From: Vulcanimicrobiota bacterium
GTDB taxonomy: Bacteria > Vulcanimicrobiota > Xenobia > Xenobiales > JADMJV01
Direction: 5' to 3'
NCBI GenBank assembly: GCA_023447635.1
Contig: JAEXNA010000168.1
Coordinates: 1-28,743, forward strand
Length of the DNA: 28,743 nucleotides
Part shown: in pieces, positions 22,232 to 28,743 of the stretch
How the letters are laid out: each line of letters starts with the position of its first letter
Position numbering within the stretch: position 1 is the stretch's first letter
Position numbers and translations under genes: made by a program
The notes under the pieces: model-generated
Databases searched by the model: none
Seen by the model: the letters and a program-made list of their open reading frames with translations, nothing else
Told to the model about the DNA's origin: nothing

Positions 22232-23722
22232 TTAGTCCGAGAGGTCTCCGGGGCGGGCCTGCGGCAGCACGATGCGAAAACAGCTGCCTTTGTCGACCTC
22301 GCTTTCCACCAGGATGTCTCCCTTTTGGGCCCTGGCCAGCGCTCGCGCGACCGGAAGCCCCAGACCCGAGCCGCCGGAACTACGGTTTCTCGAGCGGTCG
22401 ATGCGGAAGAAGCGGTCGAACAGTCGAGGGATCTCTTCGGCGGGGATTCCGCAACCCTGATCCTTGACCGCGATAATCAAGCTTTGCTCTGGCCCAACCT
22501 CAACCGACACGTCGATCGGGCTGTCCTGGGAATAGAAGATGGCGTTCTCGATCAGGTTGGTCAGAATCTGTTCGGTGCGCTCGGTGTTGATCAGCGCCAG
22601 CGGCAGATCCCGAGGACAGTCGTGCACCACCAGACGGTCGGCCTTTTCCATAATCGCCTTGCGCAGACGGTTGGCCACCCGACTTGTCAAGCGGTGGACG
22701 TCGGTGGGGACCCGACGCAGCGGCTCGGACTGGGCTTCGACCCGGGACAGCAGCAGAAGGTCGCGGACCAGGCGAGTCATTCGTTCCACTGTAGCCTGCG
22801 CCTCGGAGATCACCTCTTCCCGCTCTTCGGCCGAGAGGTCTTTGCGCAACAAGTCCAGGTCCGTCATCAGCACAGTCAGCGGATTCCGAAGCTCGTGGGA
22901 GGTATCCGCCAGGAGCTGCTTGGCGATCTCTAGCAGTTGCTGAACCCTGTCCATCAGGGCGTTGAACGCCTCGCCGGTACGCCGGATCTGGTCCTCCTGC
23001 CCTTCACCCAGGTCGACTCGCTGGGTGACGTCATCGGTCGTCACGATCCGCTCGGCCGTTTCGACCAGGGCGTCGAGCGGAGCAAAGGCGCTACGCAGGG
23101 CCCACACGCCCATTGCGCCGGTGATCACCAGGATGGCGAAACCCAGGAGCATCGACTGCCCCACCGAGGCCTGCAGCGCGGTGTCGAGATGTGACAACGA
23201 TTCCGCTACCACCACCAGAATATGGGTTCCGTCGACAAGTTCGGCCGGCTGAGAGTACTTGCGCAGCTTCAGGCCGTCGGCCAGGAGCAGCGTGCTGAAG
23301 CCCGGTCGACTGAAGGCGCGTTCCAGCTCTCCGGGGATCTTGCTCCCGGCCAGGTTCTCTGAGGTCCACAGACTTCGTCCGCGAGGGTCGACCAGGTCGA
23401 CGTACACCTCGGGAGTCGAGGTTCGCAGCAGCGGCGCGCTGGAAAGCTGGAAGCGGGAAAGGTCCTCTCCCGCGCGGATCTCGTTACGCCGCAGCGACTC
23501 TCCGACCTCGGTGGCCCGACGAGACAGGCTCTGGTCGACCTCAAACAGGAGTGCCCTCTTGACCATGTCGTGGTGAAGCACACCAAACAGGGTCAAAGAG
23601 GGCAATACGACGCCGAGAAGTACGGCGAGAAAGCGGCCCCGCAGCGTGCTGGGGACCACCTTCAAGGTCAGTCGGCCAAGCGCAGTCGCTCGTCGGCGGA
23701 GAGTTGGTCCAGCATCTTCCAT
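22232..23722 (-). CDS. Sensor histidine kinase (HAMP-HisKA-HATPase)
   Basis: A 496-residue membrane sensor. TM1 is at about 29-48, an extracytoplasmic sensor loop follows (about 49-188), and TM2 is at about 190-210. HAMP covers 211-263. The dimerisation domain has LADTSHELRNPLT with phosphorylated H276. The ATPase domain has EQILTNLIENAIFYS (N box), DQGCGIP (G1) and GGSGLGLPVA (G2). The ATG at 23722 would overlap the SulP gene by 55 bases with a poor Shine-Dalgarno; a TTG at 23665, just after the SulP stop, is an alternative. Expected partner is the OmpR-type regulator encoded tail to tail at 21442-22161. Co-transcription with the transporter suggests its signal may relate to anion transport or envelope state. 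Confidence 0.93.
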   Translation of the reverse strand: MEDAGPTLRRRATALGRLTLKVVPSTLRGRFLAVLLGVVLPSLTLFGVLHHDMVKRALLFEVDQSLSRRATEVGESLRRNEIRAGEDLSRFQLSSAPLLRTSTPEVYVDLVDPRGRSLWTSENLAGSKIPGELERAFSRPGFSTLLLADGLKLRKYSQPAELVDGTHILVVVAESLSHLDTALQASVGQSMLLGFAILVITGAMGVWALRSAFAPLDALVETAERIVTTDDVTQRVDLGEGQEDQIRRTGEAFNALMDRVQQLLEIAKQLLADTSHELRNPLTVLMTDLDLLRKDLSAEEREEVISEAQATVERMTRLVRDLLLLSRVEAQSEPLRRVPTDVHRLTSRVANRLRKAIMEKADRLVVHDCPRDLPLALINTERTEQILTNLIENAIFYSQDSPIDVSVEVGPEQSLIIAVKDQGCGIPAEEIPRLFDRFFRIDRSRNRSSGGSGLGLPVARALARAQKGDILVESEVDKGSCFRIVLPQARPGDLSD

Positions 23723-25185
23723 TCCATAACCACGGTTCCACCCTGACGCTCATAAAGCCTGTGGAAGTCCTCCAGCGCCTGCTTACAAGCGTGGTCCAGG
23801 AACAGGAGTCCGTCGAGATTGATCGAGACCTTGCCGCCGGGAGCGATCTGCTCGAGCGCCTCGGACAGTTTCGGCAGCGAGATAAACGTCGCCGCGCCGG
23901 TCAAGCGAAGCACGGTGTTACCGCCAGCGGCGTCGACCCGAAGGTCCAGATAGGCCAGCGAGTAGACCACTCGGATCAGCGCCAGACCCAGACCCGCCAG
24001 CACGCCGGTCAGCAGGTCGGTGGCTACGATGGCCGACAGGGTCACCAGATAAATAGCCAACTCCCAGGGCGACTCCTTGTACAGCGCCTTGGCAGCTTTG
24101 ATGTCGACGAGTTTGAAGCCGGTGTAGACCAGGATAGCCGCCAACGCCGCCGTGGGGATGGTACCGAGCAGCCCGGGAGCGGCCAGAACCAGTCCGCCCA
24201 ACCAGATGCCGTGCAGCACCGCCGAAGAACGAGTCTTAGCGCCAGCCTTGATGTTGGCCGACGAGCGAACGATCACGCCGGTCATCGGCAGTCCGCCCAG
24301 AAAACCGCACAGGATATTGCCGACGCCTTGCGCCTTCAACTCCTGATTGTAGTCGGTACGCACGCCGTCGTGCATAGCGTCCACGGCGTTGGCCGAGAGC
24401 AGCGTTTCCGCCGAAGCGATGAACGCCATGGCCAGGATAGAGAGTAGAATCGCCGGAGTGAAATCGGCGAACATCTCGGGTCTGGGCAAGGCGATGAAGT
24501 CGTCGAGCGAGGAAGGAATGTTGATCTTCGAAATCCCCCAGCCCGTCACCGAGGTGAAACAGGTTGCCACCACGACCGCGATCAGCGGAGCCGGAACCAG
24601 GTCGAGTTTCTTGGGACGGAAGTTCTCCCACAGCACGATCACGGCCAGGGTCAACAAGCCTACGACAGCAGCCAGGTGATGGACGCTGTCGTCGTTAGGA
24701 AAGATCCCCTTCATAATCGCTACAGGGATGGTCAGCAGGTTCGCCAGACCGCCGCTGCGCGGCTTGTCGTCGACTAAGACGTGGAATTGTGAAGCAAAGA
24801 TGAGGACACCGATTCCGGCCAGCATCCCTTTGACCACAGCGGGGGAAACGGCTTGGAAAATCCGCCCCATCCCGATGCGACCTGCCAGCCACTGCACGAT
24901 CCCCGCGCCCAAAACCACCACGCCAAGCCACTCGATTCCGTAGCGCTGGACCAGTTCATAGACCAGAACCGCCAGTCCCGCTGCCGGTCCGCTGACCTGC
25001 AGCGGCGAGCCCGCCAGCATACCGGTGATCACCCCACCGATCACCCCGGTCAGCAGGCCTCGCGCCGGGGGCACGCCGGAAGCTATCGCGATCCCCATAC
25101 AGAGCGGTAATGCCACCAGGAAAACGACCACCGAGGCCAGCGCGTCTTCCTTGTTCAAAAATTTTTTCACCGTAAACATCTCCAC
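23668..25185 (-). CDS. SulP-family anion transporter with STAS domain
   Basis: An inner-membrane transporter for inorganic anions; the family carries sulfate, bicarbonate and dicarboxylates, and the substrate here is unknown. The 505-residue protein opens with FLVALPLCMGIAIASGVPP and GSPLQVSGPAAGLAVLV, hallmarks of the SLC26/SulP core, with 10-14 hydrophobic segments up to about 415. A STAS domain follows (420-495), where FLDHACKQAL replaces the Asp-Ser seen in phospho-regulated STAS proteins. The start is uncertain: GTG 25185, ATG 25179 or GTG 25170. GGAG at 25180-25183 is 9 bases before 25170, which favours that one (500 residues). It is divergent from the hydrolase gene and overlaps the histidine kinase gene. 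Confidence 0.93.
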   Translation of the reverse strand: MEMFTVKKFLNKEDALASVVVFLVALPLCMGIAIASGVPPARGLLTGVIGGVITGMLAGSPLQVSGPAAGLAVLVYELVQRYGIEWLGVVVLGAGIVQWLAGRIGMGRIFQAVSPAVVKGMLAGIGVLIFASQFHVLVDDKPRSGGLANLLTIPVAIMKGIFPNDDSVHHLAAVVGLLTLAVIVLWENFRPKKLDLVPAPLIAVVVATCFTSVTGWGISKINIPSSLDDFIALPRPEMFADFTPAILLSILAMAFIASAETLLSANAVDAMHDGVRTDYNQELKAQGVGNILCGFLGGLPMTGVIVRSSANIKAGAKTRSSAVLHGIWLGGLVLAAPGLLGTIPTAALAAILVYTGFKLVDIKAAKALYKESPWELAIYLVTLSAIVATDLLTGVLAGLGLALIRVVYSLAYLDLRVDAAGGNTVLRLTGAATFISLPKLSEALEQIAPGGKVSINLDGLLFLDHACKQALEDFHRLYERQGGTVVMEWKMLDQLSADERLRLAD

Positions 25186-25330
25186 TAGGAGCCGTCTTTC
25201 TCCGAAAAAAGCTGGAGATGGCCCCTAGTTTCTTAGGTTAGAATGAGCGTATGAATCCGCGATGAGTCGAACATGAGGAGACTTTAAGAATCGTCCTCAG
25301 AAACCGGATCGGACAAGGAGACGGACCGTT

Positions 25331-25368
25331 CGGTCAAAACCGAAAAGGTTTTTTTCTCTTCTGAGAAA
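25331..25368 (+). promoter_or_regulatory. Consecutive hairpins with T-run in the hydrolase leader
   Basis: On the plus strand AAAACC (25336-25341) pairs with GGTTTT (25347-25352) and is followed by more T's, a weak terminator-like hairpin about 100 bases before the hydrolase start. The downstream T-run can instead form TTTCTC/GAGAAA (25353-25358 with 25363-25368). The two stems abut, as in an attenuator. The rest of the 25186-25458 gap shows only a possible TAGAAT -10 at 25239-25244 without a convincing -35. Confidence 0.35.
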
Positions 25369-25458
25369 CGGGATAGATCCGCTTGCTGGTAGCCGACCAC
25401 GACGACGCCGGGTCGAAGGGGGACGGGGGTCCGCGCCCGTAGCGCCGAACGGTAAAGC

Positions 25459-26346
25459 ATGGCCAGTCAAAACCGGACCCAGGGATTCCAGGACGAAGGC
25501 GATGCACTGCCGACTCGCATAAGCGCCGTCGACGGCTACTCGCTCGCGGCAAGCTATTTCCCCGGAGGTTCCAGGGGAGTGGTGATCGGGGGAGCCATGG
25601 CGGTCGCCCACAACTTTTACACCCCGCTGGCGCGCTATCTGCAAGGGCAGGGCTACTCGGTGCTGACCTTCGACTACCGGGGGATCGGAGGGTCGTTCCC
25701 GCCCGACGGAACTCTGCGCGGGTTCTCGGCCTCCGTTTCGGACTGGGCTCACAACGATCTGCAGGCGGCGCTGGCCTGGCTTGAACAACAGCCCGAAATC
25801 GCCTCGGTGTCTCTGGTAGGTCACAGCCTGGGAGGCCAGATCGTGGGAATGACCGAGAGCGCTCCTCGCCTGAAGTCGATGGTGACTCTGTCCAGTCAGA
25901 GCGGCTACTGGAAGCTTCAGGGCGGTCGCGAGCCGCTGAAGGTGCTGTTCCATATGTACCTGACCTTCCCACTGCTCTCGCGCCTGGTCGGCTACATGCC
26001 GTGGAGTCGTTTCGCGAAGGCTAAAGACGTCCCGAAGGGAGCGGCCCTGCAGTGGGCCTCCTGGTGTCGCCACCCGGACTACCTGTTCGGCGACACCAGC
26101 CTACCGCTGCATCGCTATGCCAACGTGATCGCCCCTATCCTGGCGATCTCTATCGCTGACGACGACTGGGGGTCCGCTCGCTCGGTGGACGCGATGATGC
26201 TTCGCTACCCGAACACCACGCGTCGTCATCTGACCCCGGAGGAGTTTGGATTGCGCTCGATCGGACACTTCGGCTTTTTCCGGGCCGGCAACGAAGCGCT
26301 GTGGAGCCTGATCCCTTCATGGTTGGAGGGTCCGGAGGAGGCTTGA
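25459..26346 (+). CDS. Alpha/beta hydrolase (serine hydrolase)
   Basis: A 295-residue alpha/beta-fold hydrolase. The nucleophile elbow is GHSLGG with S123, the oxyanion strand lies near VVIGGAMAVAHNFY, and YSVLTFDYRGIGGS is the typical strand after it. The acid is D235 or D236 in ISIADDDWGSA, and H270 in SIGHFGFF closes the triad. It lacks a signal peptide and is probably cytoplasmic. Esterase, lipase and peptidase activities all occur in this fold, so substrate cannot be stated. The ATG at 25459 has only a weak Shine-Dalgarno (TAAAG). Transcribed alone, it is divergent from the SulP gene and convergent with the site-2 protease gene, 10 bases apart. Confidence 0.9.
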   Translation: MASQNRTQGFQDEGDALPTRISAVDGYSLAASYFPGGSRGVVIGGAMAVAHNFYTPLARYLQGQGYSVLTFDYRGIGGSFPPDGTLRGFSASVSDWAHNDLQAALAWLEQQPEIASVSLVGHSLGGQIVGMTESAPRLKSMVTLSSQSGYWKLQGGREPLKVLFHMYLTFPLLSRLVGYMPWSRFAKAKDVPKGAALQWASWCRHPDYLFGDTSLPLHRYANVIAPILAISIADDDWGSARSVDAMMLRYPNTTRRHLTPEEFGLRSIGHFGFFRAGNEALWSLIPSWLEGPEEA

Positions 26347-26356
26347 TGGGAGGGCT

Positions 26357-27322
26357 CTACTCCGGCAACATCCGCTCGCAGCGGCCGCACATCTTGGCGG
26401 ACAGGGGCAAGTCGCGCTGGCAAAACGGGCAAGGCTTGACCGCCGTCGAGGTCGTGCTGGCGCCCGGGCCGCCCGTGCCCTCGCAGGGGGAAGGCGCGCT
26501 CTCTTCGCCTCGCTTGCGGAACTCTAACAGGACTCCCCCACCGGAAGGCCGCGGTTTGGGTCGAGAACGCTGAGGTCCGACCGGATGGTCCGGGGCGCGA
26601 GCAAAGAGCGGGTGCTGGCCCAAAGCGTTAGCGCTGTAGAGCGTGAACATCTGGTAGATCTCGAAGATCACCATGAGGCTCAAAAATAGGGAGCGGACGT
26701 AGAACAGCAAGACCCCTGCACTCACGGCAGAAAGGGTCATGATGACCTGGGCCGTGCGGCGTCGGCTCAGGCGAAAAAGCAAAAGGTTGGCCAACAGTTG
26801 GCCGCCGTCGAAAGGGTAGCAAGGCACGAACAGGTTGAAGAGAAACAGAGTGACCTGAATTTTCAGCCCGTAGAAGAAGAGAAACGCCCAGAACCCTCCC
26901 TGCAAGACCGGCCAGTCAGCCATCGGGTTCAGGTAGGCCCAATCCCATGGCACGCCTTGCAGGGTCAGCAGACGGGCAAAGATGACCGCCATCGGGATGT
27001 GGGTCAGCGGGCCTCCCAGCACCACCTTGATGGCCTCTTTCAGCCCTCCGCGATGCGAGGTGTAGGCCAGCCCGCCTAGAGGCCAGAGCAAGATCTGATG
27101 GGCCTCCCCGCCCACCCCGCGAGCCGCATAGGCGTGCCCGAGTTCGTGAACCAGCACGGTCACCCAGAGCAAAGCGAGAACGGCCAGCTGCCAGCCCATC
27201 GCGATAGGCGTCTTTTCACTCAAGACGCGAAAAGCCGTGAGCAAAAGCAAGGTCCAGTGGGCGCGGATCGGAATGCCCGCGATGCGACCCAGTGAAAGCG
27301 ACCATCCCAGGAACTGATTCAT
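26357..27322 (-). CDS. Site-2 protease family (M50) with C-terminal zinc ribbon
   Basis: A 321-residue intramembrane metalloprotease. LVHELGHAYAARGVG holds the zinc site HELGH (59-63), and YPFDGGQL supplies the third ligand D172. About six hydrophobic segments fill residues 23-235, as in the minimal rhomboid-neighbouring M50 group. A Pro/Gly-rich linker follows, ending in a four-cysteine zinc ribbon (C298, C301, C312, C315), which probably recruits a partner or nucleic acid. Such proteases cut membrane-anchored regulators; no obvious anti-sigma substrate is nearby. Start ATG 27322 is preceded by GAGG that is partly buried in a hairpin (27326-27348). Confidence 0.92.
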   Translation of the reverse strand: MNQFLGWSLSLGRIAGIPIRAHWTLLLLTAFRVLSEKTPIAMGWQLAVLALLWVTVLVHELGHAYAARGVGGEAHQILLWPLGGLAYTSHRGGLKEAIKVVLGGPLTHIPMAVIFARLLTLQGVPWDWAYLNPMADWPVLQGGFWAFLFFYGLKIQVTLFLFNLFVPCYPFDGGQLLANLLLFRLSRRRTAQVIMTLSAVSAGVLLFYVRSLFLSLMVIFEIYQMFTLYSANALGQHPLFARAPDHPVGPQRSRPKPRPSGGGVLLEFRKRGEESAPSPCEGTGGPGASTTSTAVKPCPFCQRDLPLSAKMCGRCERMLPE

Positions 27323-27325
27323 ACG

Positions 27326-27348
27326 CCTCTTTTCGGCTCCCGAAAGAG
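27326..27348 (-). promoter_or_regulatory. Ribosome-site hairpin of the M50 protease gene
   Basis: On the minus strand CTCTTTCGG, loop GAG and CCGAAAAGAG form a stem of nine pairs with one bulged A. The 3' arm ends in the GAGG Shine-Dalgarno, three bases before the ATG. Folding would hide part of the ribosome site, as in RNA thermometers or protein-controlled leaders. Function is inferred. Confidence 0.45.
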
Positions 27349-27452
27349 CGCTCCTCGCCTCTGAGGTTAAGAATCGCTGAGACTAGGAACTCTGGACACG
27401 ACGTAATGTCCCCGTACCCAAAAGTTGCTGACCCCAGCGCGGCGCTTCTCGC

Positions 27453-27680
27453 TTAGTGAGGTTTGAGAAAGATGGTCTCTTCCACGGGGTCGAAGAGAAG
27501 CTGCGCCTTCCCATGTTTGAGCGCCTTGAGAAGCTGCTCGCAGCGGCGGTCGATGCTCATCTCGTCGGGCTCGCCGCGCGAGACCAGATCGACCAGGATG
27601 TTGCGCAACGCCTCTGGCGATAGGTCGCCAGGGCTGATCGGGATAGGCTGTTCTTCCGGGGTTCGAGGAGCTTCACTCAT
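27453..27680 (-). CDS. UPF0270 (YheU-like) small protein
   Basis: A 75-residue protein. After a short Pro/Glu-rich leader, IPISPGDLSPEALRNILVD matches the start of the UPF0270/YheU family, and the end GKAQLLFDPVEETIFLKPH matches its C-terminal strand pair. The central part (RGEPDEMSIDRRCEQLLKAL) corresponds to the family's charged helix. Function of this family is unknown. The ATG at 27680 has an AAGAAGA stretch upstream. It follows the rhomboid-like gene by 21 bases and precedes the M50 protease gene by 130 bases, so it is probably co-transcribed with the rhomboid-like gene. Confidence 0.8.
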   Translation of the reverse strand: MSEAPRTPEEQPIPISPGDLSPEALRNILVDLVSRGEPDEMSIDRRCEQLLKALKHGKAQLLFDPVEETIFLKPH

Positions 27681-27701
27681 GAGATTCTTCTTGTTGACCG
27701 C

Positions 27702-28592
27702 CTAGCGATCGCCACGCAGCTTTCGCGACTGGCCGTCCAGGGTGGCCCGCTCTTGTTCGGTCAGAGAGCTCATCCCCTCGAACCGGATTTTGTCCAGAAT
27801 CCTGTCCAGCTCCGTTTCGCCCGCGGCGTCGTCCTTCACCGGCGACGCCGACTTCAGGTTGGGCAGGTTCGACGGCGCGGCCGAGCCAGCGCCCGCTGCT
27901 CCCCCTTCCAGCAGCTGCAGGCGGTTCATCCGTCGGGCGCGCTGGCGCTCTTTCCACCAGCGCGTGATCCGGTTCGGCTGGCCCGTCGACGACCCGGGGC
28001 GGCGGTAGGGGTTCAACCCCTCGGCCCATTTCCAGCAGCCCGCGCAGATCAGGGCCGTAAGCAGGCCGTGGACGGGGCCAGCTTCACTTAAAAAGTTCAG
28101 CACGAGTAGACCAAGAGCAACATACTTCGCGACGACGGGAATCACGAACATCAAGAGAATTGTCTTCTCCCTGTTCAGAGAAGCCCAGACGAAGAAGACG
28201 GCCAACGCCGGTCCTCCCCGGCTCCAAAGCTCAATCGCCTGAGGTAAGCCTCGCATAGCTACTGCTATGGTCAACCATTGGACTCCGGCGAAGACCAGAG
28301 TCATCAGGAGAAAAAACCGGGCCATTCCCCACGAGCCAAGGGTCCGCTCGACTGCGCCTGCGAACAGCGAAAAGCAGTACAACCCTAGCAAAAGCCAGAG
28401 AGCGACTGTTGGGGTGGCCAAGGGATAGGTAACGACTCTCCAAGCGTGCTGCAGGTCGAGCGTCCCGCCCAGCATCTGCATCGGCTGCGAGAGCCCGAAA
28501 AAATCCAGCAGCCAAACGACAAGGACCGTGGAAATCACCCCCATGGTGAAGGGGGTCTCCCTGAACGCGTATTTGCACCGTTCCCAAAACAT
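27702..28592 (-). CDS. Rhomboid-like membrane protein, probably without protease activity
   Basis: A 296-residue protein with about six membrane helices and a soluble tail. Family features include WRVVTYPL, FAGAVERTLGSWGMARF (position of the WR/ER loop), FVIPVVAKY and PVHGLLTAL with H175. The GxSG catalytic serine motif is absent; the equivalent position reads WSRGGPALAV (123-132). The C-terminal tail ends in ELDRILDKIRFEGMSSLTEQERATL-like sequence (residues about 260-290), the short acidic helix common on bacterial rhomboid relatives. It is therefore likely a pseudoprotease that binds or routes membrane proteins. The ATG at 28592 has a weak Shine-Dalgarno. No clear promoter is visible in 28593-28743. 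Confidence 0.8.
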   Translation of the reverse strand: MFWERCKYAFRETPFTMGVISTVLVVWLLDFFGLSQPMQMLGGTLDLQHAWRVVTYPLATPTVALWLLLGLYCFSLFAGAVERTLGSWGMARFFLLMTLVFAGVQWLTIAVAMRGLPQAIELWSRGGPALAVFFVWASLNREKTILLMFVIPVVAKYVALGLLVLNFLSEAGPVHGLLTALICAGCWKWAEGLNPYRRPGSSTGQPNRITRWWKERQRARRMNRLQLLEGGAAGAGSAAPSNLPNLKSASPVKDDAAGETELDRILDKIRFEGMSSLTEQERATLDGQSRKLRGDR

Positions 28593-28743
28593 CGCTCTGA
28601 CCGCCGGCCTGCCTTAAGCTAAAATCTCTCGCTCTGTCCCACTAACCCGCCCGCAGCGCGCCGGGTTGCCCTCCCCGATCGTCCCCGGCGGCTACCCTGT
28701 CCCAAAGTCGATGCGAGCTCCCGGCGTCCCACGGCGGCTGCCG

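Noticed and set aside
25251..25287. Three 4-codon frames linked by ATGA overlaps in the hydrolase leader
   Set aside because: No Shine-Dalgarno motifs and too short; such chains arise easily by chance.
28593..28743. Promoter for the rhomboid-like gene
   Set aside because: Only poor -10-like matches near 28620 with no acceptable -35; nothing else is visible in this end segment.

Overview
This is a GC-rich (roughly 60% G+C by eye), densely coding bacterial chromosome segment with about 19 genes, short intergenic gaps (none above 300 bp), Shine-Dalgarno motifs of the GGAGG/AAGGAG type and sigma70-like promoters. There are no tRNAs, rRNAs, insertion sequences, phage genes or CRISPR arrays. Housekeeping genes (ssb, rpsF, topoisomerase IV) are mixed with eukaryote-like signalling (a WD40-repeat Ser/Thr kinase, FUN14), a class II photolyase and several repeat-rich or unrecognised proteins. 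This suggests a deep-branching, probably uncultured Gram-negative-type lineage. The sequence alone does not let me name the phylum.

Layout. (1) 1-1283, minus: rpsF with its own strong extended -10 promoter and a rho-independent terminator, then ssb, which probably starts at a TTG and may have its own promoter. (2) 1304-9577, minus: a likely operon. It encodes a degenerate P-loop protein, an intact P-loop ATPase resembling the DUF2791/BrxD family, a stand-alone receiver domain, and a 1756-residue protein with four copies of an unrecognised helical domain, long Pro/Ala/Glu linkers carrying NPF motifs, and about five C-terminal membrane helices. This is the best candidate here for an undescribed system. 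(3) 9700-10307, plus: a near-consensus promoter, a leader with tiny upstream reading frames, and an orphan 149-residue protein. (4) 10324-16597, minus: yjbQ, parC, parE and a class II photolyase, tightly packed, with an SOS-box-like palindrome upstream. (5) 16745-22161, plus: five overlapping genes encoding an M61 peptidase with PDZ domain, a Ser/Thr kinase with WD40 repeats, a histidine phosphatase, a FUN14 protein and an OmpR-type regulator. (6) 22232-25185, minus: a sensor histidine kinase facing that regulator tail to tail, preceded by a SulP anion transporter with STAS domain. (7) 25459-28592: an alpha/beta hydrolase (plus) with a hairpin-rich leader, then on the minus strand a rhomboid-like protein lacking the catalytic serine, a small UPF0270 protein and a site-2 protease with a C-terminal zinc ribbon.

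How they fit together. Block 2 looks like a signalling-ATPase-membrane machine of unknown purpose. Block 4 groups DNA topology and repair. Blocks 5 and 6 look like an envelope signalling unit in which the two halves of a two-component system lie on opposite strands. Several junctions use four-base NTGA overlaps with TTG or possibly CTG starts, so translational coupling with non-ATG initiation appears common in this genome.
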